Counted from the first letter of the stretch, positions 44,133-54,171 are shown. The stretch: DNA of 64,000 bases from Erysipelotrichaceae bacterium (GCA_017539025.1 JAFYHT010000066.1:62001-126000), one strand, 5' to 3'. Program-made: numbers and translations. The notes: generated by a model from the sequence alone, not told the origin.

Positions 44133-45875
44133 ATGAAAAGACTGTCAATTTATCTGAAAAAATACAGTAAAGAATCCATTCTGGCTCCGTTTTTCAAGCT
44201 GCTGGAAGCTCTGATGGACCTGATGGTCCCGTTGGTAGTTGCCCGCATCATCAATCAGGGTATTGCGTTAAACGATACTGGTGTTATCATCAGATGTTTC
44301 ATCTTCCTGATAGCTTTAGCGGTGCTTGGGATGTGTTTTTCTTTTACGGCACAGTTTTTTGCGGCAAAAGCTTCGGTTGGCTTTGCATGTGATGTCAGGC
44401 AGACACTATTCGATCACATCGGATCATTCTCTTATTCTCAGATGGATCATATGGGTTTAGATACCCTGATCACCAGACTGACTTCCGATATCAATCAGAT
44501 GCAGACAGGGCTCAATCTTTCATTGAGACTTCTATTGAGAAGCCCGTTCATCGTCTTTGGTGCGATGATCATGGCGTTCACGATCGACAGTCAGATCGCA
44601 ATGATCTTTGTGATCGCTATTATCGTCTTATGTATCGTTGTCTTCGGGATCATGCTTACAAGCATCCCTCTGTTTGAAAAAGCACAGGTCGCTTTGGATA
44701 AACTTTTATCCATCCTCAGAGAAGATCTGACAGGTGTCAGAGTCATCCGTGCATTCCGCAAAGAAGAAGATGAGATCACACAGTTTGATCTGAAGAATGA
44801 AATATTGAAAAAGATCAATCTGACAGTCTCAAGACTTTCTGCATTGATGAATCCATTGACTTATGTCATCGTCAATATCGCTACGATCTATCTGATCTCT
44901 AAGGGTGCTGTCAAAGTCGATCAGGGTGTCATCGCTCAGGGAGATGTCGTTGCCTTATACAACTACATGGCACAGATCATCATCGAACTGATCAAACTGG
45001 CTTCACTGATCATCACCATCAACAAGTCTCTGGCCTGCTCAGGAAGAGTTTCTCAGATCCTGGCGATCGAAGCGGATATGAAGTATAAAAAAGATATCGT
45101 TCAAAGCAACGATAGCGAATACGCCGTCGTATTTGATGATGTTTCTTTCGCATACAATCAAAGTGGAGAAGCGGCTGTCAAGGATATTTCTTTTGAAGCA
45201 AAGAAAGGTCAGACGATCGGCATCATTGGCGGTACCGGTTCCGGTAAATCTACCATCATCAATCTGATCCCTCGTTTCTATGATGCGGATGAAGGAAGTG
45301 TTTTGATCAATGGGATCGATGTGAAAGATTATCCGAAAGGATCTCTGACGGATCTCATCGGCATCGTCCCACAGAAGGCAGTTCTTTTTGAAGGAAGCAT
45401 CAGAGACAATCTGAAATGGGGAAATGAAAACGCAAGCGATGATGAGATCTTTGAAGCATTAAAGATCGCTCAGGCTCTTGAAGTCGTGGAACGAAAAGAA
45501 AAGAAACTGGATGAACATGTTGAACAAAACGGAAGGAATTTCTCCGGCGGGCAAAGACAAAGACTGACCATTGCCAGAGCCTTGGTGAAAAAGCCCGAGA
45601 TCCTGATTCTGGATGATTCAGCTTCCGCTCTGGATCTGGCGACAGATCTTAACCTGAGAAAAGCGATCGCTGCACTCAAAGACATGACAGTCTTCATCGT
45701 TTCCCAACGTTCTTCCAGCGTCAGAAACTGTGATCTCATCTTGGTCATGGACGATGGTGAGCTGAAGGGCAAGGGAACTCATGAAGAACTGATGAAAGAC
45801 TGCAAGGTCTATCAGGAGATCTATTATTCTCAATACCCTGAAGAAGCGAAAAAGGGAGGTCTTTCTTATGAATGA
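44133..45875 (+). CDS. Heterodimeric ABC exporter, subunit with degenerate ATPase site
   Basis: A 580-residue half-transporter: six membrane helices (about 15-300) then an ATPase domain. Walker A is GGTGSGKST and the signature NFSGGQRQR, but the Walker B end reads LILDDSASALD, with Asp in place of the catalytic Glu. That is the mark of the degenerate site in heterodimeric exporters such as BmrCD or TM287/288. The partner gene overlaps its end. The exported compound is unknown. Confidence 0.9.
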   Translation: MKRLSIYLKKYSKESILAPFFKLLEALMDLMVPLVVARIINQGIALNDTGVIIRCFIFLIALAVLGMCFSFTAQFFAAKASVGFACDVRQTLFDHIGSFSYSQMDHMGLDTLITRLTSDINQMQTGLNLSLRLLLRSPFIVFGAMIMAFTIDSQIAMIFVIAIIVLCIVVFGIMLTSIPLFEKAQVALDKLLSILREDLTGVRVIRAFRKEEDEITQFDLKNEILKKINLTVSRLSALMNPLTYVIVNIATIYLISKGAVKVDQGVIAQGDVVALYNYMAQIIIELIKLASLIITINKSLACSGRVSQILAIEADMKYKKDIVQSNDSEYAVVFDDVSFAYNQSGEAAVKDISFEAKKGQTIGIIGGTGSGKSTIINLIPRFYDADEGSVLINGIDVKDYPKGSLTDLIGIVPQKAVLFEGSIRDNLKWGNENASDDEIFEALKIAQALEVVERKEKKLDEHVEQNGRNFSGGQRQRLTIARALVKKPEILILDDSASALDLATDLNLRKAIAALKDMTVFIVSQRSSSVRNCDLILVMDDGELKGKGTHEELMKDCKVYQEIYYSQYPEEAKKGGLSYE

Positions 45876-47601
45876 CAGTATGACCATCCTGAAAAAGCTT
45901 CTGAAACAGATCAATAAGTATCTGCCGTTACTGATCATATCGGTGATCATGGCAGCCGTTTCTGTTGTCTTACAGATGTATATCCCGATCCTTTTCGGTA
46001 AGGCGATCGATGGGATCATAGAAGCGGGAAAGATCGATTATGTATCGATTGAAGGATATCTGAAGAAGATCCTCGTTTTACTGATCCTTTCGGCACTAAG
46101 TACCTGGCTGATGAATCTCATCAACAACAAAGTCACTTATGGCGTCGTGGAAGATATCCGAAGCAAGGCGATCAGGCAGATACAGGTACTCCCGCTTTCT
46201 TATCTGGACGCTCATTCCAGCGGTGACATCGTGCAGAGAGTCATCGGCGATGCTGATCAGCTTTCCGATGGCTTGCTGCTGGGATTCAACCAGCTCTTCT
46301 CCGGTATCATCACGATCTTTGTGACATTGTATTTCATGTTTTCCAAGAATACGATGATCACTCTGATCGTCATCGCTTTGACACCTGTCAGTTTCATCGT
46401 TTCAAAATTCATCGCATCGAGATCCTATGAGATGTTCAAGAGGACCAATGAAGCAAGAGGAAAACAGACTTCGCTGATCAACGAGATGATTGGCAATGAG
46501 AAGATCGTAAAAGCGTTTGGCTATGAAGAAAGAGCTTCAAAGAAATTTGAACAGATCAATGATGAGCTAAGGCAAGCATCACAAAGTGCTACTTTCTTTT
46601 CATCTCTTACCAATCCATCCACCCGTGCAGTAAACAACGTCATCTATGCACTGGTTGCCTTGGTCGGTGCCTTGAAGATATTGTCCGCTTCCTTGAGTGT
46701 CGGCGATCTGAGTGTTCTGCTTTCATATGCCAACCAGTATATGAAGCCATTCAACGACATCTCATCCGTGATCACGGAATTACAGAATTCACTTGCTTGC
46801 GCATCGAGAGTCTTTGAACTGATCGAAGCCAAACCGCAGAGCGCAGATCCGGAAGATCAGCTCATCGTCAAAGACGGCGAGATCGACATCGAACACGTTT
46901 ATTTCTCTTATGTCAAAGGAAAGAGACTGATCGAGGACTTTTCTTTCCATGCGGATCCGGGTATGACGATCGCGATCGTCGGGCCGACGGGCTGCGGCAA
47001 GACGACGTTCATCAATCTGCTGATGCGTTTCTATGATGTGGACAAAGGAAGCATCAGAGTCGACCAGACAGATATCAATACCGTCTCCAGAGAGTCGTTA
47101 AGAAGAAACTATGGCATGGTGCTTCAGGAGACGTGGCTGAAGAATGCGAGCGTCAGAGAAAACATCGCGTTTGGAAAACCAGATGCGACAGATGAAGAGA
47201 TCAAGGACGCAGCCAAGAGATCGCACTGCTGGGAATTCATCAGACGTATGCCACAGGGTCTTGATACGATCATCAATGACGATTCCCTTTCTCAGGGACA
47301 GAAGCAGCTCTTATGTATCTGTCGTGTCATGTTGTGTATGCCGCCGATGCTGATACTGGATGAAGCAACTTCTTCGATCGATACCAGGACCGAGATCTAT
47401 ATTCAGAGAGCCTTCAATGCCCTGATGGAAGGCAGAACGAGCTTTATCGTTGCCCACCGATTATCGACCATCAGGAACGCGGATCGCATCATCGTCATGA
47501 ACGAAGGAAAGATCCTGGAACAGGGTACCCATGATTCTCTGATGGAACTGAATGGTATCTACAGCAATCTTTACAATTCGCAGTTTGCGAAAGTGGAGTG
47601 A
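45868..47601 (+). CDS. Heterodimeric ABC exporter, catalytic subunit
   Basis: A 577-residue partner with six membrane helices and a complete ATPase domain: Walker A GPTGCGKTT, Walker B LILDEATSSID with the catalytic Glu, and switch His in VAHRLST. Its own signature motif is SLSQGQKQL. GGGAGG stands nine bases before the start, which overlaps the first subunit gene by eight bases. The HAD gene follows at once. Confidence 0.92.
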   Translation: MNDSMTILKKLLKQINKYLPLLIISVIMAAVSVVLQMYIPILFGKAIDGIIEAGKIDYVSIEGYLKKILVLLILSALSTWLMNLINNKVTYGVVEDIRSKAIRQIQVLPLSYLDAHSSGDIVQRVIGDADQLSDGLLLGFNQLFSGIITIFVTLYFMFSKNTMITLIVIALTPVSFIVSKFIASRSYEMFKRTNEARGKQTSLINEMIGNEKIVKAFGYEERASKKFEQINDELRQASQSATFFSSLTNPSTRAVNNVIYALVALVGALKILSASLSVGDLSVLLSYANQYMKPFNDISSVITELQNSLACASRVFELIEAKPQSADPEDQLIVKDGEIDIEHVYFSYVKGKRLIEDFSFHADPGMTIAIVGPTGCGKTTFINLLMRFYDVDKGSIRVDQTDINTVSRESLRRNYGMVLQETWLKNASVRENIAFGKPDATDEEIKDAAKRSHCWEFIRRMPQGLDTIINDDSLSQGQKQLLCICRVMLCMPPMLILDEATSSIDTRTEIYIQRAFNALMEGRTSFIVAHRLSTIRNADRIIVMNEGKILEQGTHDSLMELNGIYSNLYNSQFAKVE

Positions 47602-47604
47602 TTT

Positions 47605-48372
47605 ATGAAATATTTCTTTTTTGACATTGACGGAACACTGACGAATATCCATACCGGTGAACTGGTAAAAAGCGGGATAGAAACTCTGAGGAAGCTGGAA
47701 GCACAGGGTCATTTTACGGCGATCTGTACCGGAAGAGCCTACTACAAAAGCATCGATATCGCTCATAAGGCTGGCCTTCATAATTTTGTAGCGAATGGCG
47801 GTGCTGCGATCGTTGTCAATGACAAGCTTCTGAAGAATTCTTATCTGGACAGAGAAAAGGCCTTAACCATCATCCATGAAGCGGATGAGCTGGGTTATGG
47901 CATCCTTGTGGCAACGGAAGATTCTCCTGATGTCATCATGAGAGATCATCGCTTTCTGGAACAGTTCGGAAAAAGAAAAGAAGATACCAATTACATCTAT
48001 GATCCGGATATGGAATATGATCAGCTCAATACCATAAACAAGGTCTACATCTCGATGAGAGAAGATGAAGAATACAAACTGAAAAACAGAGATCTATTGG
48101 GGCACATCCGTATGGGAGATGACTATTTCTGGTACCAGCACGATGAAAAGGATCAGGGCATCAGAGACATGATGGAACTGATGGGCGGAGATGTAAAGGA
48201 TGTCGTAGTTTTCGGTGACGGAGAAAACGACATGATCATGTTTGGCAAAGAATGGACTTCGATCGCGATGGGCAACGGTTATCCTGATCTATTGAAGATC
48301 GCAGACTATATAACTGATGCGGCAGAGGATGACGGTATCATGAATGCCTGCAGACATTTCGGATGGATCTGA
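47605..48372 (+). CDS. HAD-superfamily Cof-type phosphatase
   Basis: A 255-residue phosphatase. DIDGTLTNI supplies the nucleophile Asp (about residue 7), ICTGR motif II, and FGDGENDMIM motif IV with the metal Asp residues; a Cof-type cap sits between. It likely dephosphorylates a sugar phosphate or cofactor. It follows the exporter gene by three bases. Confidence 0.9.
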   Translation: MKYFFFDIDGTLTNIHTGELVKSGIETLRKLEAQGHFTAICTGRAYYKSIDIAHKAGLHNFVANGGAAIVVNDKLLKNSYLDREKALTIIHEADELGYGILVATEDSPDVIMRDHRFLEQFGKRKEDTNYIYDPDMEYDQLNTINKVYISMREDEEYKLKNRDLLGHIRMGDDYFWYQHDEKDQGIRDMMELMGGDVKDVVVFGDGENDMIMFGKEWTSIAMGNGYPDLLKIADYITDAAEDDGIMNACRHFGWI

Positions 48373-48384
48373 GAAAGATTAGAG

Positions 48385-48390
48385 TATAAT
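48385..48390 (+). promoter_or_regulatory. -10 box of tRNA-Gly
   Basis: TATAAT nine bases before the mature 5' end of the tRNA. Confidence 0.6.
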
Positions 48391-48398
48391 AGAGGTAT

Positions 48399-48472
48399 GC
48401 GAGCGTGGTTCAATGGTAGAACCCGACCTTCCCAAGGTTGTGACGCGGGTTCGATTCCCGTCGCTCGCTCCA
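48399..48472 (+). tRNA. tRNA-Gly (anticodon CCC)
   Basis: A complete cloverleaf of 74 bases with encoded CCA. Acceptor GCGAGCG/CGCTCGC, D-arm GTTC/GAAC, anticodon stem CGACC/GGTTG with loop TTCCCAA giving CCC, and T-arm GGGTTCGATTCCC. Confidence 0.95.
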
Positions 48473-48482
48473 TCGTCTATTG

Positions 48483-48512
48483 AACATCTTCGAAAGGAGA
48501 TGTTTTCTTTTA
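48483..48512 (+). terminator. Terminator after tRNA-Gly
   Basis: Stem AACATCT/AGATGTT, loop of eight, then TTCTTTT. Confidence 0.75.
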
Positions 48513-48632
48513 TGCTCAAACAGCTATATAAAATGTTTCAAAACTGGACATATTATTTTCCTTTAGAAAGAACAATAATGAAGGTAGAAGGTGGCCATCT
48601 TCAAAAAAATTAAATGGAGGAAAACGATAAAT

Positions 48633-48881
48633 ATGTCAAAACAAAAAGAGAATAAGTTTATTTATGTAGAAAAAATGGATGATACAGATTATTCTGTTGA
48701 AGACTTCAGAAATATCTGGCACAGAACTTTTGAAGAGATGCGTGAAGAAGGATCTTCATTGTCTTGGGAATCTTTCCTTGAACAGGACTATTATGATGAA
48801 GGAGACTATATCTTGGATACCGAGACAGGGAAATTCTACGATGCCAATGATTTCTATCACAAACATAATGATCTGATGTAG
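48633..48881 (+). CDS. Small hypothetical protein
   Basis: An 82-residue acidic soluble protein rich in Tyr, Asp and Glu; unrecognised. The start at 48633 follows GGAGG by 12 bases; an upstream frame to 48591 is open but has no ribosome site. It is a one-gene unit followed by a terminator. Confidence 0.6.
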   Translation: MSKQKENKFIYVEKMDDTDYSVEDFRNIWHRTFEEMREEGSSLSWESFLEQDYYDEGDYILDTETGKFYDANDFYHKHNDLM

Positions 48882-48920
48882 AGAAAACGCTTAGTATCAC
48901 AGACACTTCGAAGCAGTCAG

Positions 48921-48948
48921 AAACCGGCAATTCATTGCCGGTTTTCTT
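48921..48948 (+). terminator. Intrinsic terminator
   Basis: Stem AAACCGGCAA/TTGCCGGTTT, four-base loop, then TCTT. Confidence 0.8.
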
Positions 48949-49014
48949 ATGCGTTGAAGGATTATTTATACAAATCTTAAGGTTTTGTTCATTGGATTCA
49001 AGAATATGCTCAGG

Positions 49015-49020
49015 TATAAT
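49015..49020 (+). promoter_or_regulatory. -10 box TATAAT giving a leaderless start
   Basis: TATAAT seven bases before the ATG at 49028, with TTGGAT at 48992-48997 as a weak -35 at 17 bases. The earlier in-frame ATG at 49019 overlaps the box. Confidence 0.6.
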
Positions 49021-49027
49021 GAAAAAC

Positions 49028-50113
49028 ATGAAAAGGGTACTGATACTGACTTCGATCAAAACCGGTTCGGGACATAAGTCTTCAGCCAATGCGATCGAAA
49101 AGAAACTCAGAGATGCCGGATATGATTGTAAACAGCTGGATGTTTTTCCTTTGATGGGAGGCATCGGAAGGGTAATGGAAAACAGTTATATCCTTCTGAC
49201 GACGAGGACGCCGCTTGTTTATTATGTGTGTGAGAGATTTTCCGAATACTTTCCGGATCTCGTGCATATGAGTATGTATCTCAGGATCAGAAAAGCTCTT
49301 CTGAAACAGATCAGAGAATATGAACCTGATCTGATCATTTCCGTTCAGTGCATGTTTACAAAGGCGATCTCTCATATGCTTAGAAGATATCAACTGGATA
49401 TCCCTTTCTATGTCGGGGTGATCGATCTGGTCGATCCGCCAAGTGTCTGGAGAGACAGGAATGCCGACATGAGTTTCGTGCCGACAGATACGATTCGTGA
49501 AAAGTATCTGAAGAAAGGCTTCGATGAGAATAAAGTCCTTACTTCCGGTTTCCCGGTCAGAGATGACATCGTCGTAAGAAACAAGGCAAAGCAGATCAGA
49601 AACAGAGTTCATATCCTGATGGTCAATCCATCAACTGACCTGAAGAAGAATATCCGTTTTGCGAAAGAGGTTTGCCGTCTTGATAAGGTATCGGTTTACT
49701 TCATCTGCGGTCTGGATCAGAGATTATATAAGACATTGACACAATTGAAGGCAGATGGGAAGCTGCCGGAAGAGATGAAGATCTATGACTTTGTTGACAA
49801 CATGAATGAGTTTCTGGCGAACAGTCATATCATCATGACCAAGGCTGGTCCGAACGTCATCACCGAGGCTGTCAGAAGCGATACTGCAGTCGTGATCACC
49901 GGTCATATCAAGGGACAGGAGAATCACAACTACGAGTTCATCGTCAACAATGGTTATGGCTTCAAATGTGAAGATCCGGATAAGATCTATGAGAAGCTCT
50001 ATGAGTTCATCAATGGAGACGGCTTACAAACCTGTCTTGAAAACAGTATCGAACATAGAGTCGATAATGGTGCGGAATTCATTGCCGACTATGTAAAGAA
50101 ACATATCATATAG
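49028..50113 (+). CDS. Diacylglycerol glycosyltransferase, MGDG-synthase/UgtP-like (GT28)
   Basis: A 361-residue glycosyltransferase: N-terminal TSIKTGSGHKSSANAI is the MGDG-synthase-type acceptor domain start, and the C-terminal GT28 domain has TKAGPNVITEAVRSDTAVVI for UDP-sugar binding. It should add glucose or galactose to diacylglycerol at the membrane, making glycolipids or teichoic-acid anchors. An open frame reaches back to 48935, but the -10 box and the conserved N-terminus both set the start at 49028. Confidence 0.9.
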   Translation: MKRVLILTSIKTGSGHKSSANAIEKKLRDAGYDCKQLDVFPLMGGIGRVMENSYILLTTRTPLVYYVCERFSEYFPDLVHMSMYLRIRKALLKQIREYEPDLIISVQCMFTKAISHMLRRYQLDIPFYVGVIDLVDPPSVWRDRNADMSFVPTDTIREKYLKKGFDENKVLTSGFPVRDDIVVRNKAKQIRNRVHILMVNPSTDLKKNIRFAKEVCRLDKVSVYFICGLDQRLYKTLTQLKADGKLPEEMKIYDFVDNMNEFLANSHIIMTKAGPNVITEAVRSDTAVVITGHIKGQENHNYEFIVNNGYGFKCEDPDKIYEKLYEFINGDGLQTCLENSIEHRVDNGAEFIADYVKKHII

Positions 50114-50218
50114 TACAGAAGGTCTCTTGTAGGCCTTTTTATGTGAACTTGATGTACATTTGCTGTAAAGAATTTTTATAATAGTATAGGTATTTATTTT
50201 CACATGAAGAGGTGAGGT

Positions 50219-51109
50219 ATGAAGAAAATTATTACTGTATTGATGGCTCTTCTTCTTGTTGCGGGATTATCTGCCTGTACAAAGAAGGAAACAGAGCCGG
50301 AAGTAAAACAGCCGACAGCAGTTCCGGAAGAACTGTGCGGTTCCTATCATGAGGAGATCGCCGGCAGAGCTTCTCTGGAAGTCAGAGAAGACTATCTGAT
50401 CATCGATTGGAGCAATTCCGCTTATGAGAAGGCTCATTTTGAAGCTCAAACCGATTACGATGCTGAAAACAAGCGCATCAATTATTCAAACGGTGTAATG
50501 GGTACTGTCGTTTACGAGACTGAAGAAAAGTTTACGGAAAACGAGCTCTACAATGATGGCAGCGGTTATTTCGAAGTTCTCGAAGATAGACTGATCTGGA
50601 GAGATGACAGAGCTGAAGAAAATACTGATCCGGTCATCTTTGTCAGAAACGAAGAGATCAGCGAAGAAGAGGAAGCAAACATGTATAATCCATGGATCTA
50701 TACGACTGATCTGGAAGAAGCGATCGCTTTCTCAGGTATTTCTTTCGTTCCACCGATCCCGGAAGCTTTACCAAAAGACATGAGGTTACTGGGCTATACT
50801 GCCAACATCAACGGCATCATTTCCGCTGAGTATGAAAGCGAAGGCAGAGTTTTGACTGTACGTAAATCAGACACCTATTCCGGACAGGTGTTATCAGGCG
50901 ACTACAACGAGTATTCCGAAAACTGGACAGAGATCATCAAGGGTTCTGTCTGGGATTGTTATGGCGATGGTGAATCGATCAACCTGGCTTATATCGATCT
51001 GGAGAACGTTCACTATTCTCTCAACTGCAGAGATATCAATCTGGAAGTTTCTGAAGGAAGCGGTATCACTGTTGACGAGCTCAATTCTCTGGTCAACGGG
51101 ATGCAATAA
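50219..51109 (+). CDS. Hypothetical lipoprotein
   Basis: A 296-residue lipoprotein with signal peptide and lipobox LSAC (Cys about residue 20). The mature part is acidic, beta-rich and rich in Tyr; no family is recognised. GAGGTGAGG precedes the start. It lies 12 bases before the PASTA-like lipoprotein gene and is surely co-transcribed, so they may share a surface role. Confidence 0.7.
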   Translation: MKKIITVLMALLLVAGLSACTKKETEPEVKQPTAVPEELCGSYHEEIAGRASLEVREDYLIIDWSNSAYEKAHFEAQTDYDAENKRINYSNGVMGTVVYETEEKFTENELYNDGSGYFEVLEDRLIWRDDRAEENTDPVIFVRNEEISEEEEANMYNPWIYTTDLEEAIAFSGISFVPPIPEALPKDMRLLGYTANINGIISAEYESEGRVLTVRKSDTYSGQVLSGDYNEYSENWTEIIKGSVWDCYGDGESINLAYIDLENVHYSLNCRDINLEVSEGSGITVDELNSLVNGMQ

Positions 51110-51121
51110 GGAGGAAGGAAG

Positions 51122-52684
51122 ATGAAGAAGATCATTATCATCCTTTGTGCAGCGATGTCTCTTGTTTCCTTATGTGCCTGTTCATCAAAGAAGGCAACGA
51201 TCGTTCCTGATTTCACAGGACATGACGTCGCTGAAGTTTATGAGTGGTGCGGAAACATTCCTGAAAAATATGCCTGCGAAGTTTCTTATACCGATGGAAA
51301 CGGTGTAGAAAGAGACCAGGTCATTGAACAGTCCGTCAAGGGCGGCAGCAGACTGGAAAGCGATATCTCATTCAAGATCTCCAATGGAGCTTATCCGGAG
51401 ATCACGATCCTTCACATCACGGAGAAGACTGAAAAAGCCGATGTTGAAGCATGGAAAGAAAGCAGCGGTCTGGTCGACCTGACATATGTTGAAGAATACA
51501 GCGACAGCGTTGCCAAGAACCATGTCATCCGCATTGAACCGACAAGCGGTATCCATCAGGATACAAAAGTAACCGCCTATATCTCCAAAGGCAAGGAAGA
51601 ACCTCCGGTTCCGGAATCAACAGACATCGAAGTCAATTTCGGTGACTATATCGGAATCACTGTTGAAGAATTCGAACAGAAAGCAAAGGCCCTCGGACTG
51701 AAGCCGAATCACAACGCTTCAAGAGACAAGTTCTCTGCTGATGTCAAATTCGGGAATATCGTATGGCACGGTTCAGGTACCTATGTCAAAGATGAGATAT
51801 TCAATTATGGTATCTGTATCAATGAGATCTATGTATCTGCCGGACAGTTTGTCGGCAATACCGAGGATCTGTTTATTGAAAACGCAAAGAAGCTGAGCTT
51901 AAAGCCAACGCACATTTCAGGAAGAGATGCCTATTCGACAAAGATCGATAAGGGTGATGTCGTCACTCACGGTTATGGCACTTACGAGATGAACGAAGAA
52001 TTCAAATACGGTCTTTCTTTAGGTGCGGCCAAGGTCCAGTCAGGTTATGAAGGAGCCAGTGAAGAAGTTCTGATCAACTACCTTTCTTCTATGGGCCTTA
52101 AGGGAAAGAAGGCTGTTGCGACTTCGGAAACAGTTGCAGCAGGAAGAGTCATTTCCTATAACTGTGGTAAGTATTCTACAGGAGATTCCGTATCTTATGT
52201 CGTTTCTGCCGGACCGGAACCGAGGGTAGATGTTCCTGATTTCACAGGAAAGAGCGAGGCTGAACTTCTCGATTTCTTAAAGAAGAACGGTCTTCTTGCC
52301 GGAGAAAGGACAACACAGTCCTATCTGATGCCGGAAGGCACGATCATCTCCAATGACACCGGTACGATGAAGAAGGGTTCTTCAGTCAGATATGTCGTAT
52401 CGACAGGACCTGTCGTTCCTAAGTCAAAGCTCGACAGCTTCGAAGACATCAAGACGATGTTGTCGGATACGGAACTCGGTTTCTTAAGCACTTGCAACAG
52501 AGTTGAGACTTATCTCAACACCAAGGGATTCTACAACTACGAGATCATCCCGGCATATTCCGAGACAGAACCGGATGGAGCGATCCTTTCGATCATGGTC
52601 GGAGACGAACCTTTAAGCAAGGCAAAAGAGTATTCGATCTACGAACCGATCGTTGTTACTGTTTCTGCTGAACTGGTAGGTTAA
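51122..52684 (+). CDS. Lipoprotein with about six PASTA-like repeats
   Basis: A 520-residue lipoprotein with lipobox LCAC (Cys about residue 20). Repeats begin near residues 25, 95, 175, 240, 315 and 375; first and last show VPDFTGHDVAEV and VPDFTGKSEAELLDFLKKNGL, the classic PASTA start. Repeats three and four carry a variant motif, NIVWHGSGTY and DVVTHGYGTY. PASTA domains usually sit on Ser/Thr kinases or penicillin-binding proteins and bind muropeptides or aid assembly. Here they are on a lipid anchor with no enzyme. Confidence 0.8.
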   Translation: MKKIIIILCAAMSLVSLCACSSKKATIVPDFTGHDVAEVYEWCGNIPEKYACEVSYTDGNGVERDQVIEQSVKGGSRLESDISFKISNGAYPEITILHITEKTEKADVEAWKESSGLVDLTYVEEYSDSVAKNHVIRIEPTSGIHQDTKVTAYISKGKEEPPVPESTDIEVNFGDYIGITVEEFEQKAKALGLKPNHNASRDKFSADVKFGNIVWHGSGTYVKDEIFNYGICINEIYVSAGQFVGNTEDLFIENAKKLSLKPTHISGRDAYSTKIDKGDVVTHGYGTYEMNEEFKYGLSLGAAKVQSGYEGASEEVLINYLSSMGLKGKKAVATSETVAAGRVISYNCGKYSTGDSVSYVVSAGPEPRVDVPDFTGKSEAELLDFLKKNGLLAGERTTQSYLMPEGTIISNDTGTMKKGSSVRYVVSTGPVVPKSKLDSFEDIKTMLSDTELGFLSTCNRVETYLNTKGFYNYEIIPAYSETEPDGAILSIMVGDEPLSKAKEYSIYEPIVVTVSAELVG

Positions 52685-52691
52685 AACATTC

Positions 52692-52735
52692 AAAAAGCTT
52701 ACATTGCATCAACTGATACTCTGTAAGCTTTTTTC
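52692..52735 (+). terminator. Terminator after lipoprotein operon
   Basis: Twelve-base stem AAAAAGCTTACA/TGTAAGCTTTTT with an 18-base loop, then T-rich sequence. It may also serve the convergent pepD gene. Confidence 0.8.
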
Positions 52736-52737
52736 TT

Positions 52738-54171
52738 TTATTTTGATCTCTTTAACACTTCCAAGAGATCGCCATAGGCACGATCGAAGGAAGCCAGGTC
52801 TAGCCTTTCATCCGGTGTGTGTTCTCCCTTGGCGATCGGTCCCAGAGTGATGATATCGAGTTCCGGGATCAGTCCTTTGAAGATGCCGCATTCCAAGCCG
52901 CCGTGTGTGGCTCTTTCTTTAAGTTCTACACCTCTTTCTTCCAGCACTTCTTTCATGATCTTTCTCATCTCGGAATCTTTGGAATAGTTCCAGCCATAGT
53001 AGCGGTCATGAACTGAGAAGTTGAAGTTGAACATTGGACAAAGGATCTCAAGCTGATGGATCATGATGTCGCCATGAGATGGCGCTGCACTTCTGATCAG
53101 ATCGTCGATGAAGAATTTTCCGTCCTTGATATAGGCGACACCGGCGTTGAGAGATGCGACAGTGAGACCTTCGATAGCCATGGACTTATGTTGTAAGCCA
53201 TTCGGCATGACATACATGAAGGAAAGGATCTCATCGCTCTGTTTCTTGTCGATGGCTTTTTTCGCTTTATTGATTGGAATGATATTTCCATAGAATCTTT
53301 CATCGGAATACTGCAGTTCCTGAGCAATGGAATCAAAACTGAGTTTTGCGGCTTTCTGCAATTCGTCTGGATCGGTATCTGTGACGAATGTCAGGTCTGC
53401 TTCTCTTGGGATGGCATTGAATTTCATACCGCCGTTGAAGTCAACGATGCGCAGATCTTCAAACTGTGTTCGCAACTCTTCTGCAACTCTGGCTGCCAGA
53501 AGGATGCCATTTCCCAGTTCCAGATGGATGCATCCGGCAGAATGACCGCCTTTGAGTCCTCTGATCTCCAGACGGTAAGTATTCTTATCGTTTTCTTCAA
53601 AGGAAAGATCCTTACTGATGACGGCTCTGGCACCGCCGGAAGAAGTGACACAGGTCACGACTTCACCGCCGGAATCCAGGTTGATATATCTATTTGCGCT
53701 GAAGTATTCTTTCTTGAGTGCGATCGCGCCAAACAGTCCGATCTCTTCCATGACGGTAAAGGCACATTCAAGTGGTGGATGTTCAAGTGTATCATCATCC
53801 AGCACCGCCAGCATGTAGGCAACTCCCTGGCCATCATCGGCGCCAAGAGTCGTTCCTCTTGCCTTGAGCCAGCCGTCTTCTACATAGAGATCCAGAGGAT
53901 CTTTTTCAAAGTCGTGTTCTACGTCCTTGTTTTTCTCACAGACCATATCCATGTGAGCCTGCAGGATGATCGGTTCGCTGTCCTCATATCCTTTGGATGC
54001 AGGCTTGTAGACGATGACATTGTATACATCATCCTGAATGTATCGATAACCTTTTTTCTTTGCGAATTCTACGACGTAGTCGCTGATTCCTTTTTCGTTC
54101 CTGCTTCCTCTTGGGATATCGGAAATCTGCTTGAAGTAGTAACAGTATTTTTTGTTCAGATCAAATTCCAT
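52738..54171 (-). CDS. pepD: Aminoacyl-histidine dipeptidase (PepD, M20 family)
   Basis: A 477-residue zinc dipeptidase. Ligands are visible in QAHMDMV, GADDGQG, EEIGLFGA and near the end THGGLECGIF. It cleaves Xaa-His and other dipeptides in the cytoplasm. CGGAGATGATCTT precedes the start, and a minus-strand TATAAT lies about 30 bases upstream, so this gene has a normal leader. Confidence 0.93.
   Translation of the reverse strand: MEFDLNKKYCYYFKQISDIPRGSRNEKGISDYVVEFAKKKGYRYIQDDVYNVIVYKPASKGYEDSEPIILQAHMDMVCEKNKDVEHDFEKDPLDLYVEDGWLKARGTTLGADDGQGVAYMLAVLDDDTLEHPPLECAFTVMEEIGLFGAIALKKEYFSANRYINLDSGGEVVTCVTSSGGARAVISKDLSFEENDKNTYRLEIRGLKGGHSAGCIHLELGNGILLAARVAEELRTQFEDLRIVDFNGGMKFNAIPREADLTFVTDTDPDELQKAAKLSFDSIAQELQYSDERFYGNIIPINKAKKAIDKKQSDEILSFMYVMPNGLQHKSMAIEGLTVASLNAGVAYIKDGKFFIDDLIRSAAPSHGDIMIHQLEILCPMFNFNFSVHDRYYGWNYSKDSEMRKIMKEVLEERGVELKERATHGGLECGIFKGLIPELDIITLGPIAKGEHTPDERLDLASFDRAYGDLLEVLKRSK

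Noticed and set aside
48512..48613. A 33-codon frame after the tRNA-Gly terminator
   Set aside because: It starts at the end of the T-tract with no ribosome site, and its last bases overlap the start region of the next gene. Too weak to call.
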